From Herbidospora sakaeratensis (lineage in GTDB: Bacteria > Actinomycetota > Actinomycetes > Streptosporangiales > Streptosporangiaceae), in NCBI RefSeq assembly GCF_001570525.1, contig NZ_BBXC01000017.1, forward strand, positions 184,249-248,248: DNA of 64,000 nucleotides. Reading direction: 5' to 3'. Both the position numbers and the translations under genes were made by a program. The number at the start of each line of letters is the position of its first letter. Position 1 is the stretch's first letter. The notes under the pieces were generated by a model. The model saw nothing but the letters and a program-made list of their open reading frames with translations, was not told the DNA's origin and ran no database searches. Of the stretch, positions 34,972 to 45,131 are shown one piece after another.

Positions 34972-35832
34972 ATGAACGTCGGCGAACTCGTCGCGATCGA
35001 CGTCCACACGCACGCCGAGGTCTCCGCCGACGGGCACGCCTCACTGAGCGACGACCTGGTCGCCGCCTCGGCGAAGTACTTCAAGGAGGGCAACCGGCCG
35101 ACGATCCCCGAGATGGCCGCCTACTACCGCGAGCGCGGCATGGCCGCCGTGGTGTTCACGGTCGACGCCGAGCACGCCACCGGGCATCCGCGCATCTCCA
35201 ACGAGGAGGTCGCGGAGAGCTGCGCCGCCCACGCCGACGTGCTGATCCCGTTCGCCAGCGTCGACCCGTGGAAGGGCAGGGCGGGCGTCAGAGAGGCCCG
35301 CCGGCTGGTCGGCGAGTACGGGGTGCGCGGCTTCAAGTTCCACCCGAGCGTGCAGGGCATGGCCCCCGACGACCGCGCGGCCTACCCCCTCTACGAGGCG
35401 ATCGAGGAGCTGGGCGTGCCGGCGCTGTTCCACACGGGCCAGACCGGCATCGGCGCGGGCCTGCCGGGCGGCGGCGGGATCCGGCTGAAGTACTCCAACC
35501 CGATGCTGGTCGACGACGTCGCCGTGGACTTCCCGGAGTTGCGGATCATCCTGGCCCACCCGTCGTTCCCCTGGCAGGACGAGGCGCTGGCGGTCGCCAC
35601 GCACAAGCCGCACGTGTACATCGACCTGTCGGGCTGGTCGCCGAAGTACTTCCCGCCGATCCTCGTCCGGTACGCCAACACGCTGCTCAAGGACAAGGTG
35701 CTGTTCGGCTCCGACTACCCGATGATCACGCCCGACCGGTGGCTCGCCGACTTCGACAAGCTCGACATCAAGCCCGAGGTCCGGCCGAAGATCCTGAAGG
35801 AGAACGCGGCCCGGCTGCTCGGCCTGACTTGA
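34972..35832 (+). CDS. Amidohydrolase-family protein (COG2159-like)
   Basis: 286 residues. The metal-binding start is VAIDVHTHAEV. Later ligands are in FKFHPSVQGM, IILAHPSFPW and VLFGSDYPMITP. The fold is that of LigW/IsoI-type decarboxylases and C-C hydrolases acting on aromatic or beta-keto acids. AAGGAGG precedes the ATG. It is first in a set with an MHS transporter and an acyl-CoA ligase. A hydrolase of this superfamily is reported in rhodococcal hydroxycinnamate (cou-type) catabolism, which would fit the feruloyl-esterase context; this link is inference. Confidence 0.87.
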   Translation: MNVGELVAIDVHTHAEVSADGHASLSDDLVAASAKYFKEGNRPTIPEMAAYYRERGMAAVVFTVDAEHATGHPRISNEEVAESCAAHADVLIPFASVDPWKGRAGVREARRLVGEYGVRGFKFHPSVQGMAPDDRAAYPLYEAIEELGVPALFHTGQTGIGAGLPGGGGIRLKYSNPMLVDDVAVDFPELRIILAHPSFPWQDEALAVATHKPHVYIDLSGWSPKYFPPILVRYANTLLKDKVLFGSDYPMITPDRWLADFDKLDIKPEVRPKILKENAARLLGLT

Positions 35833-35836
35833 TAGT

Positions 35837-35869
35837 GGGCAAAGGATTGACGTCCGTCACGAATGTGCC
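35837..35869. promoter_or_regulatory. PaaX-type operator, site 2, with promoter
   Basis: GGGCA (35837-35841), TTGACGTCCGTCA (35847-35859) and TGTGCC (35864-35869) repeat the layout of site 1. TTGACG followed by TAAATT (35870-35875, 17-bp spacing) also makes a promoter, so binding would block transcription of the transporter and ligase genes. Confidence 0.7.
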
Positions 35870-35922
35870 TAAATTCCGGGCAAGCAGGCGCAGCGGCTCA
35901 CTCCCTGATCGAGGAGCTTGTT

Positions 35923-37218
35923 ATGTCGGACCCGTCGGTCATACCCCAAAGCCAGGTTCAGCTCCGCCGTGCGGTGGCTTCCAGCTTCCTGGGCAGCGTC
36001 ATCGAGTACTACGACTTCCTGCTGTACGCGACCGCCTCGGCGGTCGTCTTCGGGAAGGTCTTCTTCTCCACCCTCGACCCGCTCACGGCGACGGTCGCCA
36101 GCTTCGGCACCTTCGCCACGGGCTATCTCGCCCGCCCCCTGGGCGGGGTGATCTTCGGTCACTTCGGCGACCGGCTCGGCCGCAAGCGCATGCTGGTCCT
36201 CACCATGACCCTGATGGGCCTGGCGAGCTTCCTCATCGGCCTGCTGCCCACCTACGACCAGATCGGCGTGCTGGCCCCGGTCCTGCTCGTCGCGTTGCGG
36301 ATCGTGCAGGGCCTGGCCATCGGCGGCGAGTGGGGCGGGGCCGTGCTGATGTCGGCCGAGCACGCCACCAGCCGGCGCGGCCTGTGGGCGAGCTTCACCA
36401 ACGCCGGCGCCCCGTTCGGCATGGTGCTCTCGACCGGCGCGCTGACCGGCACCGCCGCCCTCCTCGACGAGCAGGCGTTCCTCAGCTGGGGCTGGCGGGT
36501 GCCGTTCCTGCTGAGCATCCTGCTGCTGGCGGTCGGGTTGTTCGTCCGGCTGCGGGTCGAGGAGACCCCGGTGTTCGCGGCGGCCGGGCGCACCACCCGG
36601 ATGCCGCTCCTGGACGTGCTCCGCGACCACCCGCGCGTGCTGCTGCTCGGTGTGGGCGTCGGGCTGTCGGCCTTCGTGGCGCAGGGCACGCTCACCACCT
36701 ACCTGATCGCCTACGGGGTGCGGACCGGCTTCGCCCGCCAGGACGTGCTCAACGGCCTGACGCTCTCGTCGGCGCTGGCGGTGGTGAGCATCATCGCCTG
36801 GTCGGCGCTCTCCGACCGGACGGGCCGGCGGCCGATCGTGCTCGTCGGCGCGCTGCTCATGGCGGCCTTCGCCTTCGTGCTGTTCCCGATGGTGAACAGC
36901 GGCAGCGTCGTGGTGCTCACCCTGGCGCTGGTGCTCGGCCAGGCGATCATCCACCCGCTGATGTACGGCCCGCTCGCCGCCCTCTACGCCGAGTTGTTCC
37001 CCACCAGGAACCGGTACACGGGCGCCTCGCTCGGCTACCAGATCGCCGGGCTCGGCGCGGGCCTCGGGCCGCTGCTGTTCGCCCAGCTCGACGCCTCGTC
37101 GGGCGGCGGCGGCACGATGGCGGTCTCCATCGTCATCGCCGTCTGCTGCCTGGTGACGGTCGTCTGCGTGCTGGCGCTGCGGGAGACCAGCACCCGAGAC
37201 CTCGCCGCCGATGCGTAA
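35923..37218 (+). CDS. MFS transporter, metabolite:H+ symporter (MHS) family
   Basis: 431 residues with 12 predicted membrane segments. MHS signatures: SSFLGSVIEYYDFLLYATAS in segment 1 and GGVIFGHFGDRLGRKRMLVL between segments 2 and 3, then L-R-I-V-Q-G-L-A-I-G-G-E-W-G-G. Members import organic and aromatic acids such as shikimate, 4-hydroxybenzoate or dicarboxylates. GAGGAG lies upstream. The stop overlaps the acyl-CoA ligase start by 8 bp, so the transporter likely delivers the acid that the ligase activates. Confidence 0.93.
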   Translation: MSDPSVIPQSQVQLRRAVASSFLGSVIEYYDFLLYATASAVVFGKVFFSTLDPLTATVASFGTFATGYLARPLGGVIFGHFGDRLGRKRMLVLTMTLMGLASFLIGLLPTYDQIGVLAPVLLVALRIVQGLAIGGEWGGAVLMSAEHATSRRGLWASFTNAGAPFGMVLSTGALTGTAALLDEQAFLSWGWRVPFLLSILLLAVGLFVRLRVEETPVFAAAGRTTRMPLLDVLRDHPRVLLLGVGVGLSAFVAQGTLTTYLIAYGVRTGFARQDVLNGLTLSSALAVVSIIAWSALSDRTGRRPIVLVGALLMAAFAFVLFPMVNSGSVVVLTLALVLGQAIIHPLMYGPLAALYAELFPTRNRYTGASLGYQIAGLGAGLGPLLFAQLDASSGGGGTMAVSIVIAVCCLVTVVCVLALRETSTRDLAADA

Positions 37219-38683
37219 CGCCGGGCTCGGCGGCTGGCCCGCCCGCCGCGCCCGGATGAGCCCCGGCCGGACCGCGTTCGTGCAGTCCGGCCGTCGGGTG
37301 ACGTACGCCGAGTTCCATGAGCGGACCACCCGCCTGGCCTCCCGGCTGGACATCCGGCCGGGCGACCGGGTCGCCTACCTCGGCCCCAACCACGTCGCGC
37401 TGGCCGAGACCATGTTCGCCACCCACCTGCTCGGCGGGGTGTTCGTCCCGCTGAACTTCCGCCTGGCCGCGCCCGAGATCGGGTACATGCTGCGCGACTC
37501 GGGCGTGTCCCTCCTCGTGCACGACCCCGCCCACGGCCCGCCGGAGACGGACGTGCCGGCCGCGGACCTCGACACGGTCGAGTCGTGGATCGCGGCGGGC
37601 GACCCCGGCCCGATCGACGTGCCGGTCGCGGCCGACGACGTGGCGCTGATCCTCTACACCTCGGGCACCACCGGCAGCCCGAAGGGCGCCATGCTCACCC
37701 ACGCCAACCTGGTGTGGAACTGCGTCAACATGATGATCGGCGTGGATCTGACGAGCACCGAGGTGACGCTGATCAGCGCGCCGCTCTTCCACGTAGCGGC
37801 CCTGAACCAGACCCTCCTGCCGACCTTCCTCAAGGGCGGCACCTCGGTGATCATGCCGTCGTGGAACGCCGACCGCTGCTACGACCTCATCGAGGAGCAC
37901 GGCGTCACGTGGATGTTCGGCGTCACCACCATGTTCGCCGACTTCGCCCGCTCTCCCCGCTGGGCCGACGCCGACCTGTCGTCGCTGCGCACCCTCATGT
38001 CGGGCGGGGCGCCGATCCCGGTGGCGCTGATCCGGGCCTACCAGGAACGGGGCCTGGTGTTCTGCCAGGGTTACGGCCTGACCGAGACCGCGCCGGGCGC
38101 GACCTTCCTGGAGGCGGCCGACAGCGAACGCCGGGCGGGCTCGGCCGGGGTGCCGGTCTTCTTCGCCGACGTGCGGGTGGACGCGCCGCCCGGCACGCCG
38201 GGCGAGGTGCTCATCCAGGGGCCGAACGTGACCCCCGGCTACTGGGGCAACCCGGGGGCGACCGCCGCCGCGCTGACCGGCGACGGCTGGTTCCACTCGG
38301 GCGACATCGGGGTCATGGACGACGAGGGCCATCTCACCATCGTCGACCGCGTCAAGGACATGTACATCTCCGGCGGCGAGAACGTCTATCCGGCCGAGGT
38401 CGAGGCGGTGCTCTTCACCCATCCGGCGGTGGCGGAGGCCGCCGTGGTCGGGGTGCCCGATCCCCGATGGGGTGAGGTGGGCCGCGCCTTCCTCGTGCTC
38501 GTGGCGGGCGCCGAGGCGACCGCCGCGGAGCTGACCGGATTCTTGCGCGAACGGCTCGCGAAATACAAGATCCCCGTCTATTTCGACGTCGTCGACGCCC
38601 TGCCCAAGACGGGCTCCGGCAAGATCCGCAAACCGGAGCTCCGCGCGCTCGGCGTGCCAGATGAAGGTTTCAGCAGGTCGTGA
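37211..38683 (+). CDS. Acyl-CoA synthetase (AMP-binding, class I adenylate-forming)
   Basis: 490 residues. P-loop LILYTSGTTGSPKGAMLTHA near 150; A5-type motif VFCQGYGLTETAPGATF; adenine-binding GWFHSGDIG; hinge VDRVKDMYISGGENVYPAEV; C-terminal Lys in LPKTGSGKIRKPEL. The length and G-Y-G-L-T-E resemble medium-chain or aromatic acid:CoA ligases (4-coumarate or ferulate type). Translationally coupled to the MHS transporter. No hydratase or aldolase follows, so the rest of any pathway is elsewhere. Confidence 0.93.
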   Translation: MRNAGLGGWPARRARMSPGRTAFVQSGRRVTYAEFHERTTRLASRLDIRPGDRVAYLGPNHVALAETMFATHLLGGVFVPLNFRLAAPEIGYMLRDSGVSLLVHDPAHGPPETDVPAADLDTVESWIAAGDPGPIDVPVAADDVALILYTSGTTGSPKGAMLTHANLVWNCVNMMIGVDLTSTEVTLISAPLFHVAALNQTLLPTFLKGGTSVIMPSWNADRCYDLIEEHGVTWMFGVTTMFADFARSPRWADADLSSLRTLMSGGAPIPVALIRAYQERGLVFCQGYGLTETAPGATFLEAADSERRAGSAGVPVFFADVRVDAPPGTPGEVLIQGPNVTPGYWGNPGATAAALTGDGWFHSGDIGVMDDEGHLTIVDRVKDMYISGGENVYPAEVEAVLFTHPAVAEAAVVGVPDPRWGEVGRAFLVLVAGAEATAAELTGFLRERLAKYKIPVYFDVVDALPKTGSGKIRKPELRALGVPDEGFSRS

Positions 38684-38758
38684 TCTCCGGGTGGCCCGAA
38701 TGCGCAGGCCCCGTCGGCTCCCGGCGCGCGCTCCAGATTATGTGAATGTTTCATACTC

Positions 38759-38788
38759 TTGACGCTGGCCTGTCGGCTGTTGTTTGCT
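38759..38788 (+). promoter_or_regulatory. Candidate promoter of the CBM13 esterase
   Basis: TTGACG (38759-38764) and TTTGCT (38783-38788) with an 18-bp spacer. Transcription would start near 38795, upstream of the operator hairpin. The whole 471-bp gap 38684-39154 contains only this, the operator and one doubtful small ORF. Confidence 0.4.
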
Positions 38789-38830
38789 ACGCAAGACCTG
38801 TCAGGGTGGATTCACAGGAAGAAAGGAGCC

Positions 38831-38968
38831 ATGCCGACATGTGTGCTTGTTAACGCTCACATGTCGGTGAAGTGCGCATCGTCTGAGGATGGACGCCGCA
38901 TCCCTCCGCAGAGGTCGCCGATGAGGAGGCACCTGGTGAGAAGGCTCTTCGCTCTCCCGGGCTCCTGA
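38831..38968 (+). CDS. Possible 45-residue leader ORF
   Basis: It starts MPTCVLVNAHMSVKCASS with AAGAAAGGAGCC directly upstream, a strong ribosome-binding site, and is followed by a basic C-terminus ending L-F-A-L-P-G-S. Its first codons lie inside the inverted repeat that holds the LacI-like operator. It has no recognised family. It may be a translated leader, a truncated gene or chance. Confidence 0.25.
   Translation: MPTCVLVNAHMSVKCASSEDGRRIPPQRSPMRRHLVRRLFALPGS
38834..38867. promoter_or_regulatory. Inverted repeat enclosing LacI-like operator
   Basis: CCGACATGTG (38834-38843) pairs perfectly with CACATGTCGG (38858-38867); between and overlapping them lies TGTTAACGCTCACA (38848-38861), of the same form as the sites before the xylanase and GH43 genes. 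Confidence 0.55.
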
Positions 38969-40483
<1,515 letters not shown>

Positions 40484-40524
40484 GAAAGCGGCCTCCGCGC
40501 CGAACACCCCCCAAGGAAGGCTCC

Positions 40525-42912
40525 ATGCTCCCACTCACCTCAGCCTCCCTGAGAAAGTTGTTGTCCGCGGCGACGACGGCGCTCGGCCTGACCGTCGCGG
40601 TCACCGTGGTCGCGCCGGTCGCACCGGCCGCCGCGGCGACCACGACCCTCTACGCCTCGGCCACCGGATCGGGCACCGCCTGCACCTCGGCGCAGCCGTG
40701 CTCGATCTCGGCGGCGCAGACGGCGGTGCGGTCGCTGAACGCCGGCATGTCGGGTGACATCGTGGTCGAACTGGCCGCGGGCACCTACCGGCTGACCGCG
40801 CCGCTCCGCCTGACGGCCGCCGACTCGGGCAACAACGGCTACACCGTGCGCTGGCAGGCCGCCGCCGGCGCCCGGCCGGTGATCACCGGCGCCCGCGCCG
40901 TCACCGGCTGGACGCTCGCCGACTCCGCCAGGAACATCTGGCGGGCCACCGTCGGCACCGGCGTCGACACCCGCCAGCTCTACGTCAACGGCGCGGCCGC
41001 GATCCGGGCGCGCACCCAGGTGAACCGGGCCGACTTCACCGCGAGCAGCACCGGCATGCGGTTCACCAGCAGCGCCCTGAACTACCTCAACAACCTGGCG
41101 AACCAGAGCCGGGTCGAGATGGAGAGCGTGGGGTCGTTCACCGACCGCTACTCGCCGGTGCAGAGCATCAGCGGCGGCCAGATCACGATGCAGCAGCCGG
41201 CGTGGAACAACAACAACTTCGGCTACGACACCTTCACCCAGCCCCACCGGGCCGGGCCGCTCTACCTGGCCAACGCCTACGAGTTCCTCGACGCCGCCAA
41301 CGAGTGGTACCTCAACACCGGCACCGGGGTCCTCTACTACATCCCGGCCGCCGGCCAGAACATGAGCAGCCTCAGCGTCGAGATGCCGGTGCTGCAGTCG
41401 CTGGTGTCGGTGGGCGGCACCCTGTCCGCGCCCGCCCACCACATCGCCTTCTCCGGCCTCACCTTCACCGGCACGACGTGGCTCGGGCCGAGCAGCAACC
41501 AGGGATTCGTCGACCAGCAGACCGGTTCCTACATCTACGGCAACTGGAACTGGCCCGGCTTCTCGACCTGCCACAACGGGTGCACCCAGTTCGAGGCGGC
41601 CCGGCCGAACTGGAACCAGATGCCGGCGGCCGTGCAGATCTCGGCCGCCGACAACGTCACCTTCGGCGACTCCCAGTTCGTCAACCTCGGGCAGACCGCC
41701 ATCGGGATCGGCAACGACGCCAACGCCACCACCAGCGGCGTCGGGCTGGCGGCCAGCAACATCACGATCACCCGGTCGGAGATCGCCCGCAGCTCGGCCG
41801 GCGGCGTCGTGGTCGGCGGGGTCAGGGCCGACGCCCATCACCCCAGCGACCAGCGCATGGTCAACCGCAACATCACGATCAGCAACAACCGCATCCACGA
41901 CCTGGGGCTGGACTACCGGGGCATCGTGTCGGTGCTGACCACCTACGTCAGCGACGCGACGGTGTCGTACAACGAGGTCTACAACATGCCCTACACGGGC
42001 ATGTCGATCGGCTACGGCTGGGGCGCCAACGACACCGGCGGCAACACCCAGTACGCCAACCGGGGCCTGTACAACTACCAGCCCCGCTACACGACCCCGA
42101 CGACCGCCTCGAACAACCGGCTCATCGGCAACTACGTCCACGACGTGATGCAGCAGATGAACGACGGCGGGTGCATCTACACCCTGTCGTGGAACCCGGG
42201 CGCGGTCATCAGCGACAACTACTGCCTGCGCACCAACGGGCACTTCGGCGTCTACTTCGACGAGGGGTCCAAGTACTACACGGTCCGCAACAACGTCTTC
42301 TCCTCCATCGGGGTGTGGGCCACCGCCAACTACTGGGGCGGGGAGAACATGGGCAACTGGACGGTCACCGGGAACTGGACGAGCAGCAGTTCCACCAACG
42401 TGACCAACGGTGACCGGGGCAACGTCGTCAACAACAACGTCGTGGTCTCCAACGGCGCCTGGCCCTCGGGCGCCCAGGCGGTCATGAACGCCGCCGGGCC
42501 GCAGGGCGGCACCACCAATCCGCAGACCGTGGAGATCGTGGGCGCCCAGTCGAACCGGTGCGTCGACGTGCAGAACAACAGCAACGCCAACGGTTCGCCG
42601 ACGCACATCTGGGACTGCTCCGGGGTCTCCACCCAGCGGTGGTCGCGGACGTCGTCCGGGCAGTTCACGGTGTTCGGGAACAAGTGCCTGGACGCCTCGG
42701 GCCAGGGGACCGCCACCGGAACCCCGGTGGTCATCTGGGACTGCAACGGCGGCGCCAACCAGCGGTGGACGGTCAACGCCAACGGCAGCATCAGCGGCGT
42801 CCAGTCGGGGTTGTGCCTGGACGTGTCCGGCAACGCCACGGCCAACGGCAGCCGCTTGCAGCTGTGGACCTGCCACGGCGGCACGAACCAGCGCTGGACC
42901 CTCCGGGGCTGA
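40525..42912 (+). CDS. Secreted right-handed beta-helix glycoside hydrolase (GH141-like) with CBM13
   Basis: 795 residues. Signal peptide 1-38. The beta-helix catalytic region covers about 40-665: LAAGTYRLTAPLRLTAADSG, then GARPVITGARAVTGW, RQLYVNGAAAIRAR, IGIGNDANATTSGVGLA, and the stacked coil strands G-V-Y-F-D-E-G-S-K-Y. The opening pattern is the one I associate with GH141, a family with alpha-L-fucosidase and xylanase members; the assignment is tentative. A ricin trefoil covers 670-795. A signal-less paralogue is encoded at 48100-50913. It follows the CBM13 esterase by 41 bp, probably in one transcript. Confidence 0.85.
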   Translation: MLPLTSASLRKLLSAATTALGLTVAVTVVAPVAPAAAATTTLYASATGSGTACTSAQPCSISAAQTAVRSLNAGMSGDIVVELAAGTYRLTAPLRLTAADSGNNGYTVRWQAAAGARPVITGARAVTGWTLADSARNIWRATVGTGVDTRQLYVNGAAAIRARTQVNRADFTASSTGMRFTSSALNYLNNLANQSRVEMESVGSFTDRYSPVQSISGGQITMQQPAWNNNNFGYDTFTQPHRAGPLYLANAYEFLDAANEWYLNTGTGVLYYIPAAGQNMSSLSVEMPVLQSLVSVGGTLSAPAHHIAFSGLTFTGTTWLGPSSNQGFVDQQTGSYIYGNWNWPGFSTCHNGCTQFEAARPNWNQMPAAVQISAADNVTFGDSQFVNLGQTAIGIGNDANATTSGVGLAASNITITRSEIARSSAGGVVVGGVRADAHHPSDQRMVNRNITISNNRIHDLGLDYRGIVSVLTTYVSDATVSYNEVYNMPYTGMSIGYGWGANDTGGNTQYANRGLYNYQPRYTTPTTASNNRLIGNYVHDVMQQMNDGGCIYTLSWNPGAVISDNYCLRTNGHFGVYFDEGSKYYTVRNNVFSSIGVWATANYWGGENMGNWTVTGNWTSSSSTNVTNGDRGNVVNNNVVVSNGAWPSGAQAVMNAAGPQGGTTNPQTVEIVGAQSNRCVDVQNNSNANGSPTHIWDCSGVSTQRWSRTSSGQFTVFGNKCLDASGQGTATGTPVVIWDCNGGANQRWTVNANGSISGVQSGLCLDVSGNATANGSRLQLWTCHGGTNQRWTLRG

Positions 42913-42920
42913 TCAGGGCC

Positions 42921-42951
42921 GGGGGGCCGGGTACTCGGCGTCCGGCCCCCC
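42921..42951 (+). terminator. Terminator after the CBM13 enzyme pair
   Basis: GGGGGGCCGG (42921-42930) pairs with CCGGCCCCCC (42942-42951) around an 11-nt loop, 9 bp beyond the stop. Confidence 0.7.
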
Positions 42952-43007
42952 TCTGGCGTGAGATGTGCGGCCTCATGGTGAGGTCTATCAGTCGTACTCT
43001 TGGAGGT

Positions 43008-43775
43008 GTGGCAGAGCAGACGAGCGGTGTGGAGCGGGCGGCGGGCCCTTATCGGCCCGGATACGAGGTGGCGGCGGAACAGGTACTGGAGCTGATCAGC
43101 CGGTTGCGGCTGCGGCCGGGTGACCGCATGCCCACGGAGATAGACCTGGCACAGCGGCTGGGCACCAGCCGCACGGTGGTCCGTGAGGCGGTGAAGATCC
43201 TGTCCGCCCTGGGCCGGGTGCGGGCGCACAAGGGCCGGGGCCTCTATGTGGCCGACGACGAGGGCATGCTCGGCACCGGCAGGTGGGCGCCGTTCTTCCT
43301 GCCGACCGACCTCGACCACGTCTACATGTTGTTCGAGTTCCGGCGTACCCAGGAGATGGAGACCAGCCGCCTGGCCGCGCGCCGGGCCACGCCCGCGGAG
43401 CTGCGTGAGATCGAGAAGGCCGCGGGCGTCTGTCGGCATGGGTTCGAGACGGGGCGCGAAGACCTGTTCAACGAGGGCGACGACGCCTTCCACACGGCCA
43501 TCGCGACGGCCTCTCACAACATGTTCCTCCAGGTGTCCGTCCGGGAGGCGCGCCGGCTCCAGGCGCAGTCGAGCCTGATCGGCATGAGCGGGTCGGTCGG
43601 CGGCCACGCGGCCAAGGCGGTCGAGGAGCACGAGGCCATCTACCAGGCGATCCGGATCGGCGACGCCGAGGCTGCGGCGGAGGCCGCCGCCGCCCACATC
43701 GACAACACCCTGGAGGACTACCGGACAGAGATTCAGCAACGGATCTTCTCGGCGAACCAGGAAGTATTGACGTAA
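43008..43775 (+). CDS. GntR-family regulator, FadR/FCD type (left)
   Basis: 255 residues from GTG 43008; ATG 42963 or 42975 are possible earlier starts, since the GGAGG before 43008 is very close. Winged helix: LRLRPGDRMPTEIDLAQRLG, then TSRTVVREAVKILSALGRVR. The all-helical FCD domain contains FRRTQEMETSRLAARRAT, ND-type metal ligand D-D-A-F-H and E-E-H-E-A-I. Its likely site GACGTCATACGAAT lies just after its stop, in the promoter of the ABC operon, so it is probably the local repressor sensing a sugar acid. Confidence 0.9.
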   Translation: MAEQTSGVERAAGPYRPGYEVAAEQVLELISRLRLRPGDRMPTEIDLAQRLGTSRTVVREAVKILSALGRVRAHKGRGLYVADDEGMLGTGRWAPFFLPTDLDHVYMLFEFRRTQEMETSRLAARRATPAELREIEKAAGVCRHGFETGREDLFNEGDDAFHTAIATASHNMFLQVSVREARRLQAQSSLIGMSGSVGGHAAKAVEEHEAIYQAIRIGDAEAAAEAAAAHIDNTLEDYRTEIQQRIFSANQEVLT

Positions 43776-43795
43776 GACGTCATACGAATTACGTT
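43767..43795 (+). promoter_or_regulatory. Promoter with GntR operator in its spacer (ABC/dehydratase operon)
   Basis: TTGACG (43767-43772) and TACGTT (43790-43795) are 17 bp apart. The spacer ends in GACGTCATACGAAT (43776-43789), whose exact reverse complement stands at 51767-51780. Binding there would exclude RNA polymerase. Confidence 0.72.
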
Positions 43796-43849
43796 CCGGT
43801 TCACATGAGCGGCCGGGCCGACCGGCCGCCGCCGGGAGAGTGAACAGCG

Positions 43850-45127
43850 ATGAAGCGAACCCTTTGGCCGGGCGTCGTGGTCCTGGCGCTGACTGTGGCC
43901 GCCTGCGGCAGTGCGACGCGTCCCGCGTCCACGCCGACCGGATCGGCCGCAGCAGCAGCCCCCGCGAGCAAGCTCGTGGTCTGGGACTGGAAATCCGGTG
44001 AGCCGTACGCCAAGACATACATCGAGAAGGCGAAGGCCGACTTCGCCAAGAAGCACCCGAACGTCACCGTCGAGTTCGTGCCGCAGCCGTTCGAGCAGTA
44101 CTACACCCTGCTCGGCGCGGCCATGCAGACCAAAACCGGGCCCGACGTCATGCTCTTCAACGGCGGCGGCCAGATCCGTGACCGGTCCGACTCGCTCCTG
44201 CCCCTCGACGAGTACGTCGCCGAGGACAAGTCGCGCCTGGCCGGCTGGGAGGCCTTCGCCAAGGACGGCAAGACCTACGGCGCCCCGGTGACCCTGCAGG
44301 GCCACCCGATCTACTACAACAAGGCGCTCTACGAGAAGGCCGGCATCACCGCCCCCGCCACGACGTGGGACGAGTTCCTCGCCAACTGCGACAAGCTCAA
44401 GAAGGCGACCGGCGCCGCCTGCTTCGCCCTCGGCAACAAGGAGGGCATCGGGCCGCAGTTCTGGCTTTCCGGTATGGGCTCGGGCGTCCTGACGCCGGCC
44501 GAGTACGACGGCTGGATCGCCGGCAAGCGCGACTGGAAGTCCCCCAACGTCAAGAAGATCTTCGAGATGTTCAAGGAGACCGGGGACAAGAAGCTCAACA
44601 ACGAGGGCGCCAACTCCACGGCGATGTTCACCGACATCTTCTCGGTGTTCAACACCGGCAAGGCCGCCCACATCATCGGCCTGATGTCCGACATCGGGCA
44701 CTGGAAGGACTTCGGCGAGTTCATCGGCCCCGACAAGGTCGGCATCATGCTCGCCCCGGTCGTCACCGACGGCGCCACGCCGAGCCTGCCCTACGACGGC
44801 GGCATCGGCTACGCGGTGGCCAAGTGGACCAAGGACCCCAAGGCCGCGGCCGACCTGGTCCGCTCGCTGACCACCACCGACGCCCTGTCGTCCTTCTCCG
44901 CCGAGGCGGGCGCGATCGCCTCCGACACCACCATCTCCGCGCCGCAGGACGCCCCCGTCGTCGGTGAGATCGTGGCGCAGCTCAAGGCGGGCAAGCCGGC
45001 GCTGCACGTCGCGATGGACTCCAAGACCATCGACCTGATGGGCCGGCTGTCGCAGAAGCTGCTGAGCGGTTCGGCCACCGTCGACGAGGCGGTGGAGGAA
45101 CTGGCCGCCTCCGACCAGGAGAACTGA
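43850..45127 (+). CDS. ABC transporter sugar-binding lipoprotein
   Basis: 425 residues. Lipobox LTVAACG gives a lipid-anchored Cys near 19. The extracellular solute-binding fold (family 1 type) starts LVVWDWKSGEPYAKTYIEKA and contains K-H-P-N-V-T-V-E-F. Later PVTLQGHPIYYNKALYEKAG and YDGGIGYAVAKWTKDPKAAA are typical of carbohydrate-binding members. First gene of an operon with two permeases. No ATPase gene is present, so a shared MsiK-type ATPase is presumed. Confidence 0.93.
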   Translation: MKRTLWPGVVVLALTVAACGSATRPASTPTGSAAAAAPASKLVVWDWKSGEPYAKTYIEKAKADFAKKHPNVTVEFVPQPFEQYYTLLGAAMQTKTGPDVMLFNGGGQIRDRSDSLLPLDEYVAEDKSRLAGWEAFAKDGKTYGAPVTLQGHPIYYNKALYEKAGITAPATTWDEFLANCDKLKKATGAACFALGNKEGIGPQFWLSGMGSGVLTPAEYDGWIAGKRDWKSPNVKKIFEMFKETGDKKLNNEGANSTAMFTDIFSVFNTGKAAHIIGLMSDIGHWKDFGEFIGPDKVGIMLAPVVTDGATPSLPYDGGIGYAVAKWTKDPKAAADLVRSLTTTDALSSFSAEAGAIASDTTISAPQDAPVVGEIVAQLKAGKPALHVAMDSKTIDLMGRLSQKLLSGSATVDEAVEELAASDQEN

Positions 45128-45131
45128 GCCG

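Noticed and set aside
35869..37353. Long reverse frame over the MHS transporter
   Set aside because: The plus strand encodes a full 12-segment transporter with MHS motifs; the reverse frame is low-complexity Arg/Gln/His-rich.
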